From positions 20,088,001-20,152,000 of the forward strand of contig OZ231126.1 of NCBI GenBank assembly GCA_965153355.1: a DNA stretch of 64,000 bases. The letters run 5' to 3'. A model generated the notes under the pieces. It was not told the origin of the DNA and made no database searches. It saw nothing but the letters and a program-made list of their open reading frames with translations. The DNA comes from Flaccisagitta enflata. Its lineage: Eukaryota; Chaetognatha; Sagittoidea; Aphragmophora. The position numbers and the translations under genes are program-made. Shown piece by piece: positions 1-11,341 of this stretch (position 1 is its first letter; each line of letters begins with the position of its first letter).

Positions 1-34
1 CGTTTGAATTTTTTCGCCCATTTTGGTCTTGAAG

Positions 35-1138
<1,104 letters not shown>

Positions 1139-1208
1139 TTTTGCGTACATTTTCTTGGGGTTGGGACTGCTCTCACTCGTCCGCTCTGTTGGTCTTTGTG
1201 GTAGTTAT

Positions 1209-1320
1209 GCCATTACACGCTTCCCACTTGTTTCACGATTTCCGAGTATTCATATTGGGGAAAGGGAGATTTTCCGCAGAGCGGAAAATTGTAGTTTCCC
1301 CAATGGATACGAGGGAAGAG
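1209..1320 (+). repeat. Upstream copy of DIRS-element direct repeat with nested hairpin
   Basis: About 82 bases starting CATTACACGCTTCCCACTTG recur at 5178-5262 with two mismatches. The core contains a perfect 9-bp stem, ATTTTCCGC then AGA then GCGGAAAAT. In this copy an outer stem ATTGGGGAAA/TTTCCCCAAT surrounds it; the downstream copy lacks the outer arm. Tyrosine-recombinase retrotransposons of the PAT/Ngaro type use split direct repeats rather than LTRs, and this pair bracketing the pol ORFs fits that idea. The exact A/B repeat layout cannot be assigned from one copy. Confidence 0.7.
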
Positions 1321-1398
1321 TGAAACTATGATCACGTTATGACGTTTCACTTTTTCGTTGCTTAGTTACTGGGATACAAAAACATTGAGTTCAGTTAA

Positions 1399-3747
1399 GT
1401 GTCGTCTTATCTCCCAACCCACCCAACCCTTGTTCAGCGGGCACGCCTTCAAAGCCGCGATGGACGTGCTATTCGTGCGGCGCCCACACTCACATCGCCT
1501 TGGACCCAGCCTGTCCAAAAAGATCTCAGCAGCAGACGTATGGCCACGACCAACGCCGTGCAAATTATAACAGACAAGGAGGCCCCGTCCTCCATGGAGG
1601 CCCCGTCCTCCCGCAATATGGTGCCGGTTCGAGCCTCGCCTCACCGAGAACAAACTAATGGTAAGAGTGATCCTGTGGAGAATACTAGGGCCTCCAAGGT
1701 TTCTTTGGTAAAAGAAAAGTTTAGAGACGTCTTCAATGTAAGTAATGAGTGTAAGTTGGTGGACAGATCGGTCCTTGAGAATTTTTCTGATGACATAAGC
1801 GTTGCTGGTAGGTTAAGTAGACCTGCCTCAATAGAATTTTTTCGTGAGATAGGGGCTTCGGAGTTTTTGCTAAAAATCCTCAAAGTCGGTCATCATCCAG
1901 ACCTTATATCAGAAGTACCTCAAATGGAGTGCAAAAACAATGGCTCTTTTTATAAACATCACGATTTTGCCATATCAGAAGTAAAAAAGTTATTGGCTTC
2001 TGATAGAGTTGAATTGGTAAACCAAAGACCTCATTGTGTTTTACCTTTGCATGTTGTGGTGCAACCAAAGAAAAACCGCCTAATTTTGGATTGCACAAGA
2101 CTAAATAAGTTTATAAATGTGCCTAAAATCAAGTTTGACGATTACAAATGCGCTTTGAGTTACTTTCACTCCAAAGGCTATCTGATATGTTTTGATTTTA
2201 AGGATGGTTACTATCACATCCAAATTCACCCGAGTTTTCGTAAGTATCTCGGGTTTAGCGTTGTGTTGGATGGTAAAAAGGTCTATGCACATTTTAAAGT
2301 TGGGTTTTTGGGACTCTGTGATTTACCATGGCTCTTTACCAAAATATTTCGGGTACTTGTTAAACATTGGAGGTCTCACGGCATGTTGATGTGCTTGTAT
2401 TTGGATGATGGCTGGTGCTTCAATGAGAGCAAAGAGCGTCTGTTAAGTCAAAGCTACCATATTCGAAGTGATTTGTACAGAGCCGGTGTGGTGTGGAGTG
2501 TGAAAAAGTGCTTTTGGACTCCTTCCACTCAAATTGAGTGGTTAGGTATGGTTTGGGATGCAAATTCAATCACCTTAAGCATCTGTGATAGACGTATTGA
2601 GAAGTTGAAGGCACTCATCAGTCAACTCATTCATGGAAAGCAGTGCTCTGCAAGGGTGCTAGCAGGCTGTGTCGGTCAAATCATCTCACTAGGCCCCGTT
2701 GTGGGCGACGCTTCCAGTCTATTTTCACGCTTCATGCAAATGGCCATTGCGAATAGTCCCAGCTATGAGTCTAACATCGTCCTCAATGCTCACATCCTGA
2801 CTGAACTGACTTTTTGGCGCGACAATATAGATCGTTTGAATTCACGTGCTTGTAAAGTTGACAAACCGCCATTGGAAGTTGTGCTAAGTGGAGATGCATC
2901 AGCCACAGGTTGTGGCAGTTTCATCAAAGGTACGAATCTGGTCCCTGCTCGTTCATTTAATCCTGAGGAAAGACTAGCTCATTCCACCTGGCGGGAACTT
3001 GAGAACATCCACTTCTCTTTGAAAGCTTTTCAACCTTACCTCTCAAGTAGAACCGTCAGGTTCCGTGTAGATAATCAAGCTACTGTAAGTATCGTCTCAA
3101 AGGGCAGCATGAGGCCCTCCTGCCATCAGTTTGCGATTGAGATTTTTGAATTTTGTCAGCGAAATGCAACTAACCTCTCTATTCAGTGGGTACCAAGAGA
3201 ACTGAACAAACATGCGGACACAATCTCTCCCCTTCCAGAGGTACTGGACACAGATGACTGGGGTCTGACGAAAGAATTCTTTTGCCTCCTCAATCAGCGT
3301 TGGGGCCCTTTCACAGTTGACTGCTTCTCTAACTGCTACAACGCGAAATGCTCTAAGTTCTACTCTCTGTTCCTAGTACCCGGCTCATCTGGAATAGATG
3401 CATTCAGTTTTGACTGGGGAAATGAGTTCTGCCTTTTGGTTCCTCCTATCGCTGTTGTCGGTCGTTGTTTAGACCACTTGGTCAATTGCAAAGCCCAAGG
3501 TGTCCTTGTGGTTCCTTTATGGAAATCATCTCACTACTGGCCGCTTTTAACAACAGTGTACTCCAGTTACATAGTAGACTCACTAGAAGTCAAGGGGAGA
3601 AATGTGCTTTGTCTAGGTCACAACAAAAATAGCCTCTTGGGCTCGGATCAATTCGAATCTAATGTCATTGCAATTTTTCTTAATTGCTCAGGTGATAGAG
3701 GGTCAGAAGTATTGGCCACTTCATCCAAACTTGAACCGATTGCTTGA
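1399..3747 (+). CDS. DIRS/Ngaro-like pol: reverse transcriptase, RNase H and C-terminal methyltransferase-like domain
   Basis: An intact 782-codon frame. The RT domain covers roughly residues 150-400, with CFDFKDGYYHI as motif A and LYLDDGW as the catalytic YLDD box. RNase H follows, with SGDASATGCG, the WRELENIHFSLKA segment and the FRVDNQATVSIV segment. The last part (GPFTVDCFSNCYNAKC, DAFSFDW, VVPLWKSSHYWPLL) is the domain that typically follows RNase H in DIRS and Ngaro-type elements and is often called the methyltransferase-like region. The frame overlaps the recombinase ORF by 86 bases in another frame. The first ~100 codons look less conserved, so the true start may be later; an ATG at 1461 or 1617 is possible. 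Confidence 0.9.
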   Translation: MSSYLPTHPTLVQRARLQSRDGRAIRAAPTLTSPWTQPVQKDLSSRRMATTNAVQIITDKEAPSSMEAPSSRNMVPVRASPHREQTNGKSDPVENTRASKVSLVKEKFRDVFNVSNECKLVDRSVLENFSDDISVAGRLSRPASIEFFREIGASEFLLKILKVGHHPDLISEVPQMECKNNGSFYKHHDFAISEVKKLLASDRVELVNQRPHCVLPLHVVVQPKKNRLILDCTRLNKFINVPKIKFDDYKCALSYFHSKGYLICFDFKDGYYHIQIHPSFRKYLGFSVVLDGKKVYAHFKVGFLGLCDLPWLFTKIFRVLVKHWRSHGMLMCLYLDDGWCFNESKERLLSQSYHIRSDLYRAGVVWSVKKCFWTPSTQIEWLGMVWDANSITLSICDRRIEKLKALISQLIHGKQCSARVLAGCVGQIISLGPVVGDASSLFSRFMQMAIANSPSYESNIVLNAHILTELTFWRDNIDRLNSRACKVDKPPLEVVLSGDASATGCGSFIKGTNLVPARSFNPEERLAHSTWRELENIHFSLKAFQPYLSSRTVRFRVDNQATVSIVSKGSMRPSCHQFAIEIFEFCQRNATNLSIQWVPRELNKHADTISPLPEVLDTDDWGLTKEFFCLLNQRWGPFTVDCFSNCYNAKCSKFYSLFLVPGSSGIDAFSFDWGNEFCLLVPPIAVVGRCLDHLVNCKAQGVLVVPLWKSSHYWPLLTTVYSSYIVDSLEVKGRNVLCLGHNKNSLLGSDQFESNVIAIFLNCSGDRGSEVLATSSKLEPIA

Positions 3748-4662
3748 AGACATTTGGTGTGCGGGTCAACCAGCGACTGTTCAGTCTTATTGTTACAGTA
3801 TACGGAAGTTTTTTGCATTCTGTACATTATTTGGTTATGAATTGAAACTGCCTGTCAGCTCATCACTGGCCGCAAATTTTATTTCATTTACGCGACATAA
3901 TTCTTGCACCAGAGGCGCTATCTCCACAGCTATAAATGCCTTGAAGTGGCTACACAATTTTGTTCCCGGTATCAATCAGACTAACGATCCTTTGAATGAG
4001 AAAATATTAAAGATGGTGGTTGATAGTGCCCTAAGAAACTTACCAAAACGCGCAAATTTGAAAATGCCCTTGTCTCACGATTTCATAGTCAGAGTTTTAA
4101 CCAATTCAGAAAGTAAATCCTCTCTCGTTGACATAAGAGACAGTCTCATCCTGTCATTGTCTTACACCTTGCTTTTTCGCCACGACAAAATAGCCTTTAT
4201 TTCTTGCGCCCATTTATTTCATGTTGACGGAGGTTTGAAGATTTTTATTCCATCGTCCAAGACCGATGTTTACAAAAATGGCAACACAGCGTTGCTTGCT
4301 AAGAGCCGAGTTTTGGCTTTGCTTGAGAGGTATCTTGTCTGGCGCGTCTATCTGTGGGCGACCATCATTTTCTCTTTGGACCAATTATTAGGCAGGGAGG
4401 AAGAGACTGCATTGATAACTGCAAACTTTCGTATAATTCATACCGAAAAATTTTACGGTCAACTCTCATGTCCTACAATCTCAACCCCGATCTCTATGGG
4501 TTTCATAGTTGTCACAAAGGCGGAGCCACGACTCTCGCTAAGAGTGCAACCAATTACGAGTTGCTTAGCGCGGGCAGATGGAGAAGTGCTCGCTCGTTGT
4601 CACATTATGTGAAAATATCCGATAAGAGGAAATTGCAGTTCTCCCGTACACTCGCTGGCTAA
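3662..4662 (+). pseudogene. Tyrosine recombinase of DIRS/Ngaro-like element, frameshifted
   Basis: The N-terminal core-binding part (VQSYCYSIRKFFAFC, SLAANFISFTR) and the first catalytic box (YTLLFRHDKIA) are in the frame running from 3662. The rest (LFGPIIRQGG, GFHSCHKGGATTLA, GRWRSARSLSHYVKI) is in the next frame and ends at 4660-4662. A one-base-type indel therefore lies near 4335-4365. In the family the second box reads H-x-x-R; here it is HSCH, so the second catalytic arginine appears replaced by histidine. The box-A arginine and the tyrosine of SHYVKI are present. This YR integrates circular cDNA in DIRS elements without a DDE integrase. The frameshift plus the lost arginine mark this copy as inactive. 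Confidence 0.85.
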
Positions 4663-5177
4663 TAATTGGTTAGGTTAGTATCGGTGGTAACTAAGGTAGT
4701 AATCAATAGGGTCAGTATAACCTACTACTTGACTTTGGTTTTATATTAATCAATTAACATTAATAACATTCATTTCAAGTTACAGGTTTTTCAATTTCAG
4801 GTTACTTATAACATCTTTCCGTTACAGATTTGCAAGTCTATTAGTACAGTGTTACTCCTCATTCTTATAATCTATTTTCTCCCCCCCCCCCTTCCTCTCC
4901 CTCCCCCCAGCTTGCCCAATTTCAGTTCAATGACCTTTCCGATCGTTCATCGATGTTTGTGGTTCATCAAAGATCCAAGTTTCCTGTTCGTCTCAAGACT
5001 CCATTCTCCATTCTCAAAAGACCTTTATTGTTCTGTAGTTAGGGGGATATACAGCTCACAGCTCACAGTTAGGCAGTCTTTTAGCAGTAAAACCGTTCTT
5101 TAGACAGTTGGATCATAGGCTGTTTTGTCATGAACATGAAATGAAATATGACATGTCCTACGCGACAACCTCTTACC
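4663..5177 (+). other. 3' noncoding part of DIRS-like element
   Basis: No credible ORF. The stretch contains short poly-C (4880-4890) and T-rich runs and ends at the downstream direct repeat. It probably belongs to the retrotransposon because it lies between its last ORF and the repeat. Confidence 0.5.
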
Positions 5178-5265
5178 CGTCATTACACGCTTCCCACTTG
5201 TCTCACGATTTCCGAGTATTCATATTGGAGAAAGGGAGATTTTCCGCAGAGCGGAAAATCAATGT
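5178..5265 (+). repeat. Downstream copy of DIRS-element direct repeat
   Basis: About 97% identical over 82 bases to 1209-1290, same orientation, including the 9-bp ATTTTCCGC/GCGGAAAAT hairpin. It lies about 515 bases after the recombinase stop and is a candidate terminal repeat of the element. Confidence 0.75.
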
Positions 5266-5569
5266 TAGTAATCTTACTCCTTTCCCTAGATGGAACGATC
5301 TTGGATTTTTCAGAGGACGCAAAATCGTCAAAGTTCAGATTTCATCCCCTCCATCACAGCAAGTGGTCATTTCTGGTTTTACAGATGTTTTGAAGGTTTG
5401 AATGAAACCACGTAAGTGTAAGCGACAATGAATTGAGTTTGATAGTGGTGGATTGATGGATTCATACACACGCACGTTGAATACAACGTGAAGATCATGG
5501 AAAAGGTACCCCCCCCCCCCTTGCAGCTCATGTCCCCATAGGCACACGGTATACGGTATCATTCAACAG
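5266..5569. other. Noncoding, no recognisable feature
   Basis: A poly-C run at 5510-5520 is the only simple feature. The 8 bases 5562-5569 (TTCAACAG) are the left target duplication of the next element. Confidence 0.6.
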
Positions 5570-6392
5570 TAGCTTGTACCGAAATGACATTAAACAATAA
5601 AATCAGAATTATACAAGTAGTTCTTATTGTGGGGCTGTCTTGGGCTTCCAATGACATCAATTTGACATCAGTTTGAACAAATTGCATCTTGCTGGCCGCG
5701 CCTTACCTTAAATTTTCCTTCAGCCTATGGGAAACCAAAAATTTCAAAGTGCTTAAATCTCTGTTTTGACTGCAGATTTGAAATCTGCAGAAAAAACTGT
5801 TAATTGAAAGTGCTTTCCTTTTTTCAATATTCCAACTAGAAGGTGCTTAAAATAAGCGTCAAAATTTGCAAAACTTACCTTTCTCTTTTATTTATATATA
5901 AAATCGCCAAACTTACCTTTTTTTATATCTTTAAGATGAATTTTGACTATGATCCCAAAGGAATATTGAAAAAAGGAAAGCACTTTCAATTAAGAGTTTT
6001 TTCTGCAGATTTCAAATCTGCAGTCAAAACAGATGTAAGCACTTTGAAATTTTCAGTTTCCCATAGGTTGAAGGAAAATTCAAGGTAAGGCGCGGCCAGC
6101 AAGATGCAAATTTTTAGTCGCGTGCTACGCGACTCTACACCCCGCTTTGTCGGTCTGTTGGTCCGTCCGTCTGTCGGTCCGTCAATCCGTCTGTCACACT
6201 TTACTTTGGGGCTTTTTTAGGTTTTTGCTGCCCAAATCTGCTCAGGTGCCTCAAATACGGACCCCCATGCCGGGCCAGCCGATGCCTTGTTCAGACTAAA
6301 ATTGATGTCATTAGAAGCCCAAGACAGCCCCACAACGAGAACTACTTGTAGAATTCGGATTTTATTGCTTTTAGTCATTTAGGTACAAGCTA
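5570..6392. mobile_element. Palindromic MITE with 8-bp target duplication
   Basis: The left arm (5570 to about 5845) and right arm (about 5950 to 6392) are imperfect reverse complements along most of their length. Shared blocks include GGGGCTGTCTTGGGCTTC, GGCCGCGCCTTACCTT and TCTGCAGATTTCAAATC. The terminal inverted repeat begins TAGCTTGTACC. The duplication TTCAACAG flanks both ends at 5562-5569 and 6393-6400. Eight-base duplications fit the hAT or P type; no transposase is present. The right arm is interrupted by a ~185-base HINE-like element that the left arm lacks. Confidence 0.88.
6112..6297 (-). mobile_element. HINE-1 copy inserted in the MITE right arm
   Basis: It starts TTTTTAGTCGCGTGCTACGC, an 8-bp perfect hairpin, followed by CCGT-type tetranucleotides, a TTTACTTTGGGG segment, a TGCCCAAATCTGC segment and an end GATGCCTTGTT. 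The uninterrupted sequence is available in the other arm of the same palindrome, so both junctions are bounded to within a few T/G bases of microhomology. No target duplication longer than the T-rich microhomology is visible. Confidence 0.8.
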
Positions 6393-6410
6393 TTCAACAG
6401 GTTATCCCAA

Positions 6411-6581
6411 TACAATTTACGCCACTGAGGCGAATTTTGAATTTCGCCTCCATTCAAGAGATATTCACTCCAAAAGGCAGATTTTTTGACCTTCAAGGGG
6501 GTGTCCGCCGCCAATGTTTGGGGTAGAATTTCTCAAGAACGGAGGCGAATTTAAAAAATCGCCTCGGTGGCGTAAATTGTA
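6411..6581. mobile_element. Short MITE with ~56-bp TIRs, TA-flanked
   Basis: The ends TACAATTTACGCCACTGAGG and the reverse complement of the right end agree over about 56 bases with few mismatches, including GAGGCGA and TTCGCCTCC. The element is bounded by TA on both sides, which fits Tc1/mariner-type duplication. It is about 171 bases with no coding potential. Confidence 0.75.
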
Positions 6582-6721
6582 CTGTGACAAGCTACAGAAT
6601 AATACCTCATATGATCCTGTGGAAGTTTTGTCATAAGCTGTAGGTAGGGGTGCTAACCTTTTTTTACGGTTTTTCTAATCTTCACGTTGTATTACGCGTG
6701 GAAGTGTAGATGGATAGATAA

Positions 6722-6882
6722 ACAAGGCCAGATACACGGCCAATACCAGTTGCGGACGGGTGGGCAGGGGCGGAAATGTGCGTTTTCACATTTTTTGACT
6801 CATGTTCACGGACGGACGGACCGTCCAACGGACAGACCAACGGACAAAGGCTCTCATAGAGTTGCGTGTCCGCAACTAAAAA
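6722..6882 (+). mobile_element. HINE-1 copy
   Basis: Begins ACAAGGCCAGATACACGGCC, then GACGGGTGGGCAGGGG, CGGA/ACGG tetranucleotides and the end GTTGCGTGTCCGCAACTAAA, a 6-bp-stem hairpin running into CTAAA. Confidence 0.8.
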
Positions 6883-6943
6883 GACAGATACATAGATAGA
6901 CAGATGAATAGAAAAGGTTGAGAGGCGGGAAATGAGAGATAAG

Positions 6944-7090
6944 AAGGCCGTATACACTCCTCCCAGTCGCGAACGGGTGGGCAGGAGCGGAATAACAAAT
7001 AGACACTCACATTTTGTTCTGATTACCGACCAATAAACCGACCGACCGACTGACACAGCAAGTTCTTCAGTGACAGGTCCGTGACTAAAA
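6944..7090 (+). mobile_element. HINE-1 copy, diverged
   Basis: Starts AAGGCCGTATACACTCC with CAGTCGCGAACGGGTGGGCA; the tetranucleotide core is ACCG/ACTG. The terminal hairpin is mutated (ACAGGTCCGTGACTAAAA). Confidence 0.7.
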
Positions 7091-7123
7091 TGTATTCGCT
7101 TCAATTGTAAGCAAATATAGATA

Positions 7124-7526
7124 AACACTAAGCCAGATACGCAGCTACCCGAGTCGCGTCCCGGTGGGCAGGGGTAGTAATGAGATAGCTCACTTAAATC
7201 TATGAGTAGTAACATTGACATTAAATTCAAGTGACGGGGTCACCAAATCGTTGCGGATGGGTGGGTAGGGGCATTTAACCTCCATCCAAAACCCAATTCC
7301 CACCCCCCACACACAGACATACACAAAACTATCTATAACGCTCGTTTTTCCACTTTTCGACTCTATCACCACAGACTGACGGACCGACAGATGGATGGCG
7401 TGCGGACAAATCCTCTTATAGATAGATAGATCTTATAGATAGATAGATCTTATAGATCTTATAGATAGATAGATCTTATAGATAGATCCTCTTATAAATA
7501 GAGTTGCGTGTCCGCAACTAGAAAAA
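7124..7526 (+). mobile_element. HINE-1 fragment followed by HINE-2 copy with expanded GATA near its end
   Basis: 7124-7195 is the 5' part of a HINE-1 (AGCCAGATACGCAGCTACCC). 7227-7526 is a HINE-2: CAAGTGACGGGGTCACC, GGATGGGTGGGTAGGGG, an ACACACAGACATACAC block, CCACTTTTCGACTC, and the end GAGTTGCGTGTCCGCAACTA. Just before the terminal hairpin the family motif CCTCTTATAGA has expanded into about 80 bases of TTATAGATAGATAGA repeats. Confidence 0.75.
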
Positions 7527-8170
7527 AGTGTTACCAACTAATGGACCGACTGACAGTAAATCTTATTTGTGAGTTTCTAATCCTTATTTCCAAATAGGCG
7601 GTCTATGCAGTGGCAAAAAGATGGTGGAACTGCAGGACCTCGCTTTGTTTTTGGACTTGGTCGCTGTTCGTAGCTGTGGTCGTGGAATTTGGATGATCAA
7701 GCAAGCAGGCTGATATTCAAGCTGATATTCAGGCTGATATTCAGGCACAGGTTGGGCTCAGAAATTACACAGACGCACAGAGAGAGACCGAGATGGTGTA
7801 CGCTTTTTATTTTTTGTAAGAACGTCATTTTTTGGCCGAAGCCTTCAAAAGAGATAGAGTTAGATACTAATGAAATAACTATGATGTTCTTAATTTTGAG
7901 GCAATTTCAAGCCTTGATGTTCTTATAAATTAGGTTCTTATAAAAAAAAAGTGTAGTGTCGAAAATGGTGATGTGACATTCCACTTCTGGAAGGATATAT
8001 ATCTTTAACAATCTTTACTTTTGCTAAAAAAACGGAAGATCAATGAAATTTGAAAAGAAAAACACTAAAAGTCTTAGATTTCTTTTTTTTTACTCTCCCT
8101 GATGTTGATGATCTGATCAAAAATACTTTTGCTTTTGATACACCCGAGTGCATCATGTTACGCCACTATG

Positions 8171-8216
<46 letters not shown>

Positions 8217-9375
8217 ACACAGACACAGACAGACTGACAGACTAAGAGACAGACAGAAAAAGATATCTTGCATTGCAGAAAAGAAAGCGTACTGGCTAGG
8301 CTCAAAGACCTAATATTTCCATCTTTTCCAACTTCAGACGAGGAATTAAAGATCGTTTAGGATTACCGCGCCTGACGCTTTTCCTCAGGAAGAGCGCGTT
8401 CAAACATGTTCGAGCGTGTTCGCACCAAATTGATTGATTGACGATACAGAGGATATGGAATTAGAATACTGAACTGAGCTGTAACTATATCACTCAGCGA
8501 CAAAATCGTCCTGACATTTTCTTATAAACTGCGTGTTTATTCTCCTTTTTTTATTTATTGTCAATGCGGTTAACCTATTCCTTGTGACGAGAATTGTATG
8601 CAGTGTTCCTACATCCCGCACTGGACGCTGAATTTGACCTCTATAGTCTCGTTTTTACGGACCGATACTATTTTAGTATATTCTGAAATGAAATCATGTT
8701 TTTTTAACAGTTTGAACAATAAAAATTGATTTCTGCAGCTGTTATTGAGTGAAACGGACAAACCCTGAAAAATTTCTTCATATCTAACTTTTTCAGTCAG
8801 AACACGGTATGAGCAAAAACGCGCTAAGCTAGTTTTTCGTTTGTTTACTTTTAGCCAGGAAAAAAGCGCGGACGGTTTCTGAGATGCATTTTGACCTAAC
8901 TTGAGCCAAAAAAATTAGAAACGGTTTTTTGTGTTAAAAACAGCTATTTTTCTTCAAAGAATGGTGTAAAATGAAACATTCTAGACTTTTTTTTTTCAGA
9001 AACTTAAAATACCAAAAGCAATTGATAATTGAGTGAACCTAGAATGATTTTGAATAGGTCTGCGAGGTTCAAAATTGCATTGGAATCTTCAAAAATGAAA
9101 AAATGACCCAAAATCAAAAAATTCTAAAAACTGATGTTTTTGAACAGTTTCTAAGGATAAGATATGCTATCAGTATGAATTCCATTGATGTACTCAAAAA
9201 AACATGGATGTTATATGCGAAAAATGCGAAACCGCAATATGCAAATGAGACAAGTGCAAACTTTCAAAAATAGCAAAAATCATGTAGACACAACAAAAAT
9301 TGAATCAGCACAGTGCAAATGATCAACATAGATCAATATCAGTCAGAATTAACCAAAAAATATAGAAGAAATATG
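7527..9375. other. AT-rich noncoding with one (GA)n tract
   Basis: A (GA)n run lies at about 8172-8212. The rest is AT-rich with no ORF worth calling, no TIRs seen and no recognisable repeat. An AG acceptor-like site at about 7597 opens a short frame, but nothing supports an exon. Confidence 0.6.
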
Positions 9376-9547
9376 TTTTTTAGTCGCGTGCACGCGACTC
9401 TACAACCCGCTCCGTCGGTCCGTCGGTCGGTCCGTCGGTCGGTCGGTCCGTCGGTCGGTCGGTAACACTTAGCTTTTTTGTGTCTTTTTGGGTAGTCTGG
9501 AGTTATTTTGAGTCATTTTTTTGTTATTATTGGCAATTATTGGTTGC

Positions 9548-10366
9548 TTTTAGTCATTTTTGGTCATTTTTGGTCATTTTTGGTCATTTTGGTCATTTTG
9601 GTCATTTTTGTCATTTTTGGTCATTTTTGATCAATTTTGATCAATTTTGATCATTTTTTATCAGTTTTTGTCTTTTTTGGTCATTTTTGGTCATTTTTGG
9701 TCATTTTTGGTCATTTTTGGTCATTTTTGGTCATTTTGGTCATTTTGGTCATTTTGGTCATTTTGGTCATTTTTGGCCATTTTTGATCATTTTTGATCAT
9801 TTTTGATCATTGTTGATCACTTTTTGTCATTTTGGTCATTTTTGGTCACTTTTGGTCATTTTTGGTCATTTCTGATCATTTTGGTCATTTTTGATCATTT
9901 TTGATCATTTTTGGTCATTGTTGGTCATTGTTGATCAGTGTTGGTCATTTCTGGTCATTTTTGGTCATTTTGGTCATTTTTGGTCATTTTGGTCATTTTT
10001 GGTCATTTTTGGTCATTTTTGGTCATTTTGATCATTTTTGATCATTTTTGGTCATTGTTGGTCATTTTTGATCATTTTTGGTCATTTTTGATCATTTTTG
10101 GTCATTTTGGTCATTTTTGGTCATTTTTGGTCATTTTGGTCATTTTTGATCATTTTTGATCATTTTTGGTCATTTTTGGTCTTTGTTAGTCATTGTTGGT
10201 CATTTTTGTCATTTCTGGTCATTTTTGATCATCTTTGATCATTTTTGTTCATTTTTGGTCATTTTTGTTCATTTTGGTCATTTTTGGTCATTTTTGGTCA
10301 TTTTGGTCATTTTTGATCATTTCGGTCATTTTTGGTCATTTTTGGTCATTTTTGGTCATTTTTGGT
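9548..10366. repeat. Tandem array of TTTTTGGTCA (10-bp unit)
   Basis: About 80 degenerate copies, alternating 9- and 10-base units with GGTCA/GATCA variants. The predicted FGHFWSFLVI proteins are translation artefacts. Confidence 0.95.
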
Positions 10367-10369
10367 TAA

Positions 10370-11230
10370 GGTCTGCTGGTTAAAGTCTGCTGGTTTAGAT
10401 CTGCTGGTTTAAATCTGCTGGTTTAAGTCTGCTGGTTTAAATCCAGTGGGTTAAGTCTGCTGGTTAAAGTCTGCTGGTTAAAAATGCTGGTTTTAGTCTG
10501 CTGGTTTAAGTCTGCTGGTTTAAATCTAATGTTTTAAGTCTGCTGGTCTAATGGTTTAAGTCTGCTGGTTTAAGTCTGCTGGTTAAAATGATATTAAAGA
10601 TAAGTATGGTTTAAGTCTGGTTTAAGTCTGGTTTAAGTGTGGTTTAAGTTTGGTTTAAGTATGGTTTAATTCTGGTTAAAGTCTGGTTTACGTCTGGTTT
10701 ACGTCTGGTTTAAGTCTGGTTTAAGAATGGTTCATGTCTGATTTATGTCTGGTTTAGGTCTGGGTTAGGTCTGGTTTAGGTCTGGTTTAGGTCTGGTCTA
10801 TGTCTGGTTTTTGTCTGGTTTATGTTTGATTTAGGTCTGATTTAGGTCTGGTTTTGGTCTGGTTTTGGTCTGGTTTGTGTCTGGTTTGAGTCTGGTTTGA
10901 GTCTGGTTTGAGTCTAGTTTGAGTCTGGTTTGATTCTGGTTTGATTCTGGTTTGAGCCTGGTTTGAGCCTGGTTTGAGCCTGGTTTCGGTCTGGTTAAAG
11001 TCTGGTTTGAGTCTGGTTTGAGTCTGGTTTGAGTCTGGTTTGAGTCTGGTTTGAGTCTGGTTTGAGTATGGTTTGAGTCTGGTTTGAGTCTGGTTTGAGT
11101 CTGGTTTGAGTCTGGCTTAAATCTGGTTTATGTCTGGTTTATGTCTGGTTTATGTCTGATTTAGGTCTGGTTTTGGTCTGGTTTAATTCTGGTTTGAGTC
11201 TCATTTGAGTCTGGTATGAGCCTGGTTTGG
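10370..11230. repeat. Tandem arrays of GTCTGCTGGTTTA and GTCTGGTTTA
   Basis: A 13-base unit array (10370-10580) changes into a 10-base unit array (10606-11230). The second looks derived from the first by loss of GCT, suggesting stepwise replication-slippage growth. Confidence 0.93.
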
Positions 11231-11341
11231 GTCTGTTGTGGGTTGCATTTAAGTTTGATTTTCGATAAAAAGATACAATAAGGAGTCAGGTCAGTTCAGT
11301 TATTTTTGTCCTGCACGCGACTTATAGGTGTTGGCCTTGTT

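Larger units (their letters stand above)
9376..11341 (-). mobile_element. Giant HINE-1 copy with internally expanded tandem repeats
   Basis: The left end TTTTTAGTCGCGTGCACGCG is the usual terminal hairpin, followed by CCGTCGGT repeats (9411-9470). The right end CTGCACGCGACTTATAGG and TTGGCCTTGTTATAG (11312-11341) is the usual opposite terminus. Normal copies are about 190 bases; this one is about 1,966 bases. The interior is three successive arrays: TTTTTGGTCA (about 9548-10366), GTCTGCTGGTTTA (10370-10580) and GTCTGGTTTA/GAG (10606-11230). Confidence 0.75.

Noticed and set aside
9938-10383. Two open frames rich in FGHFWSFLVI
   Set aside because: Tandem TTTTTGGTCA repeats without stops; no start context and no non-repeat sequence.
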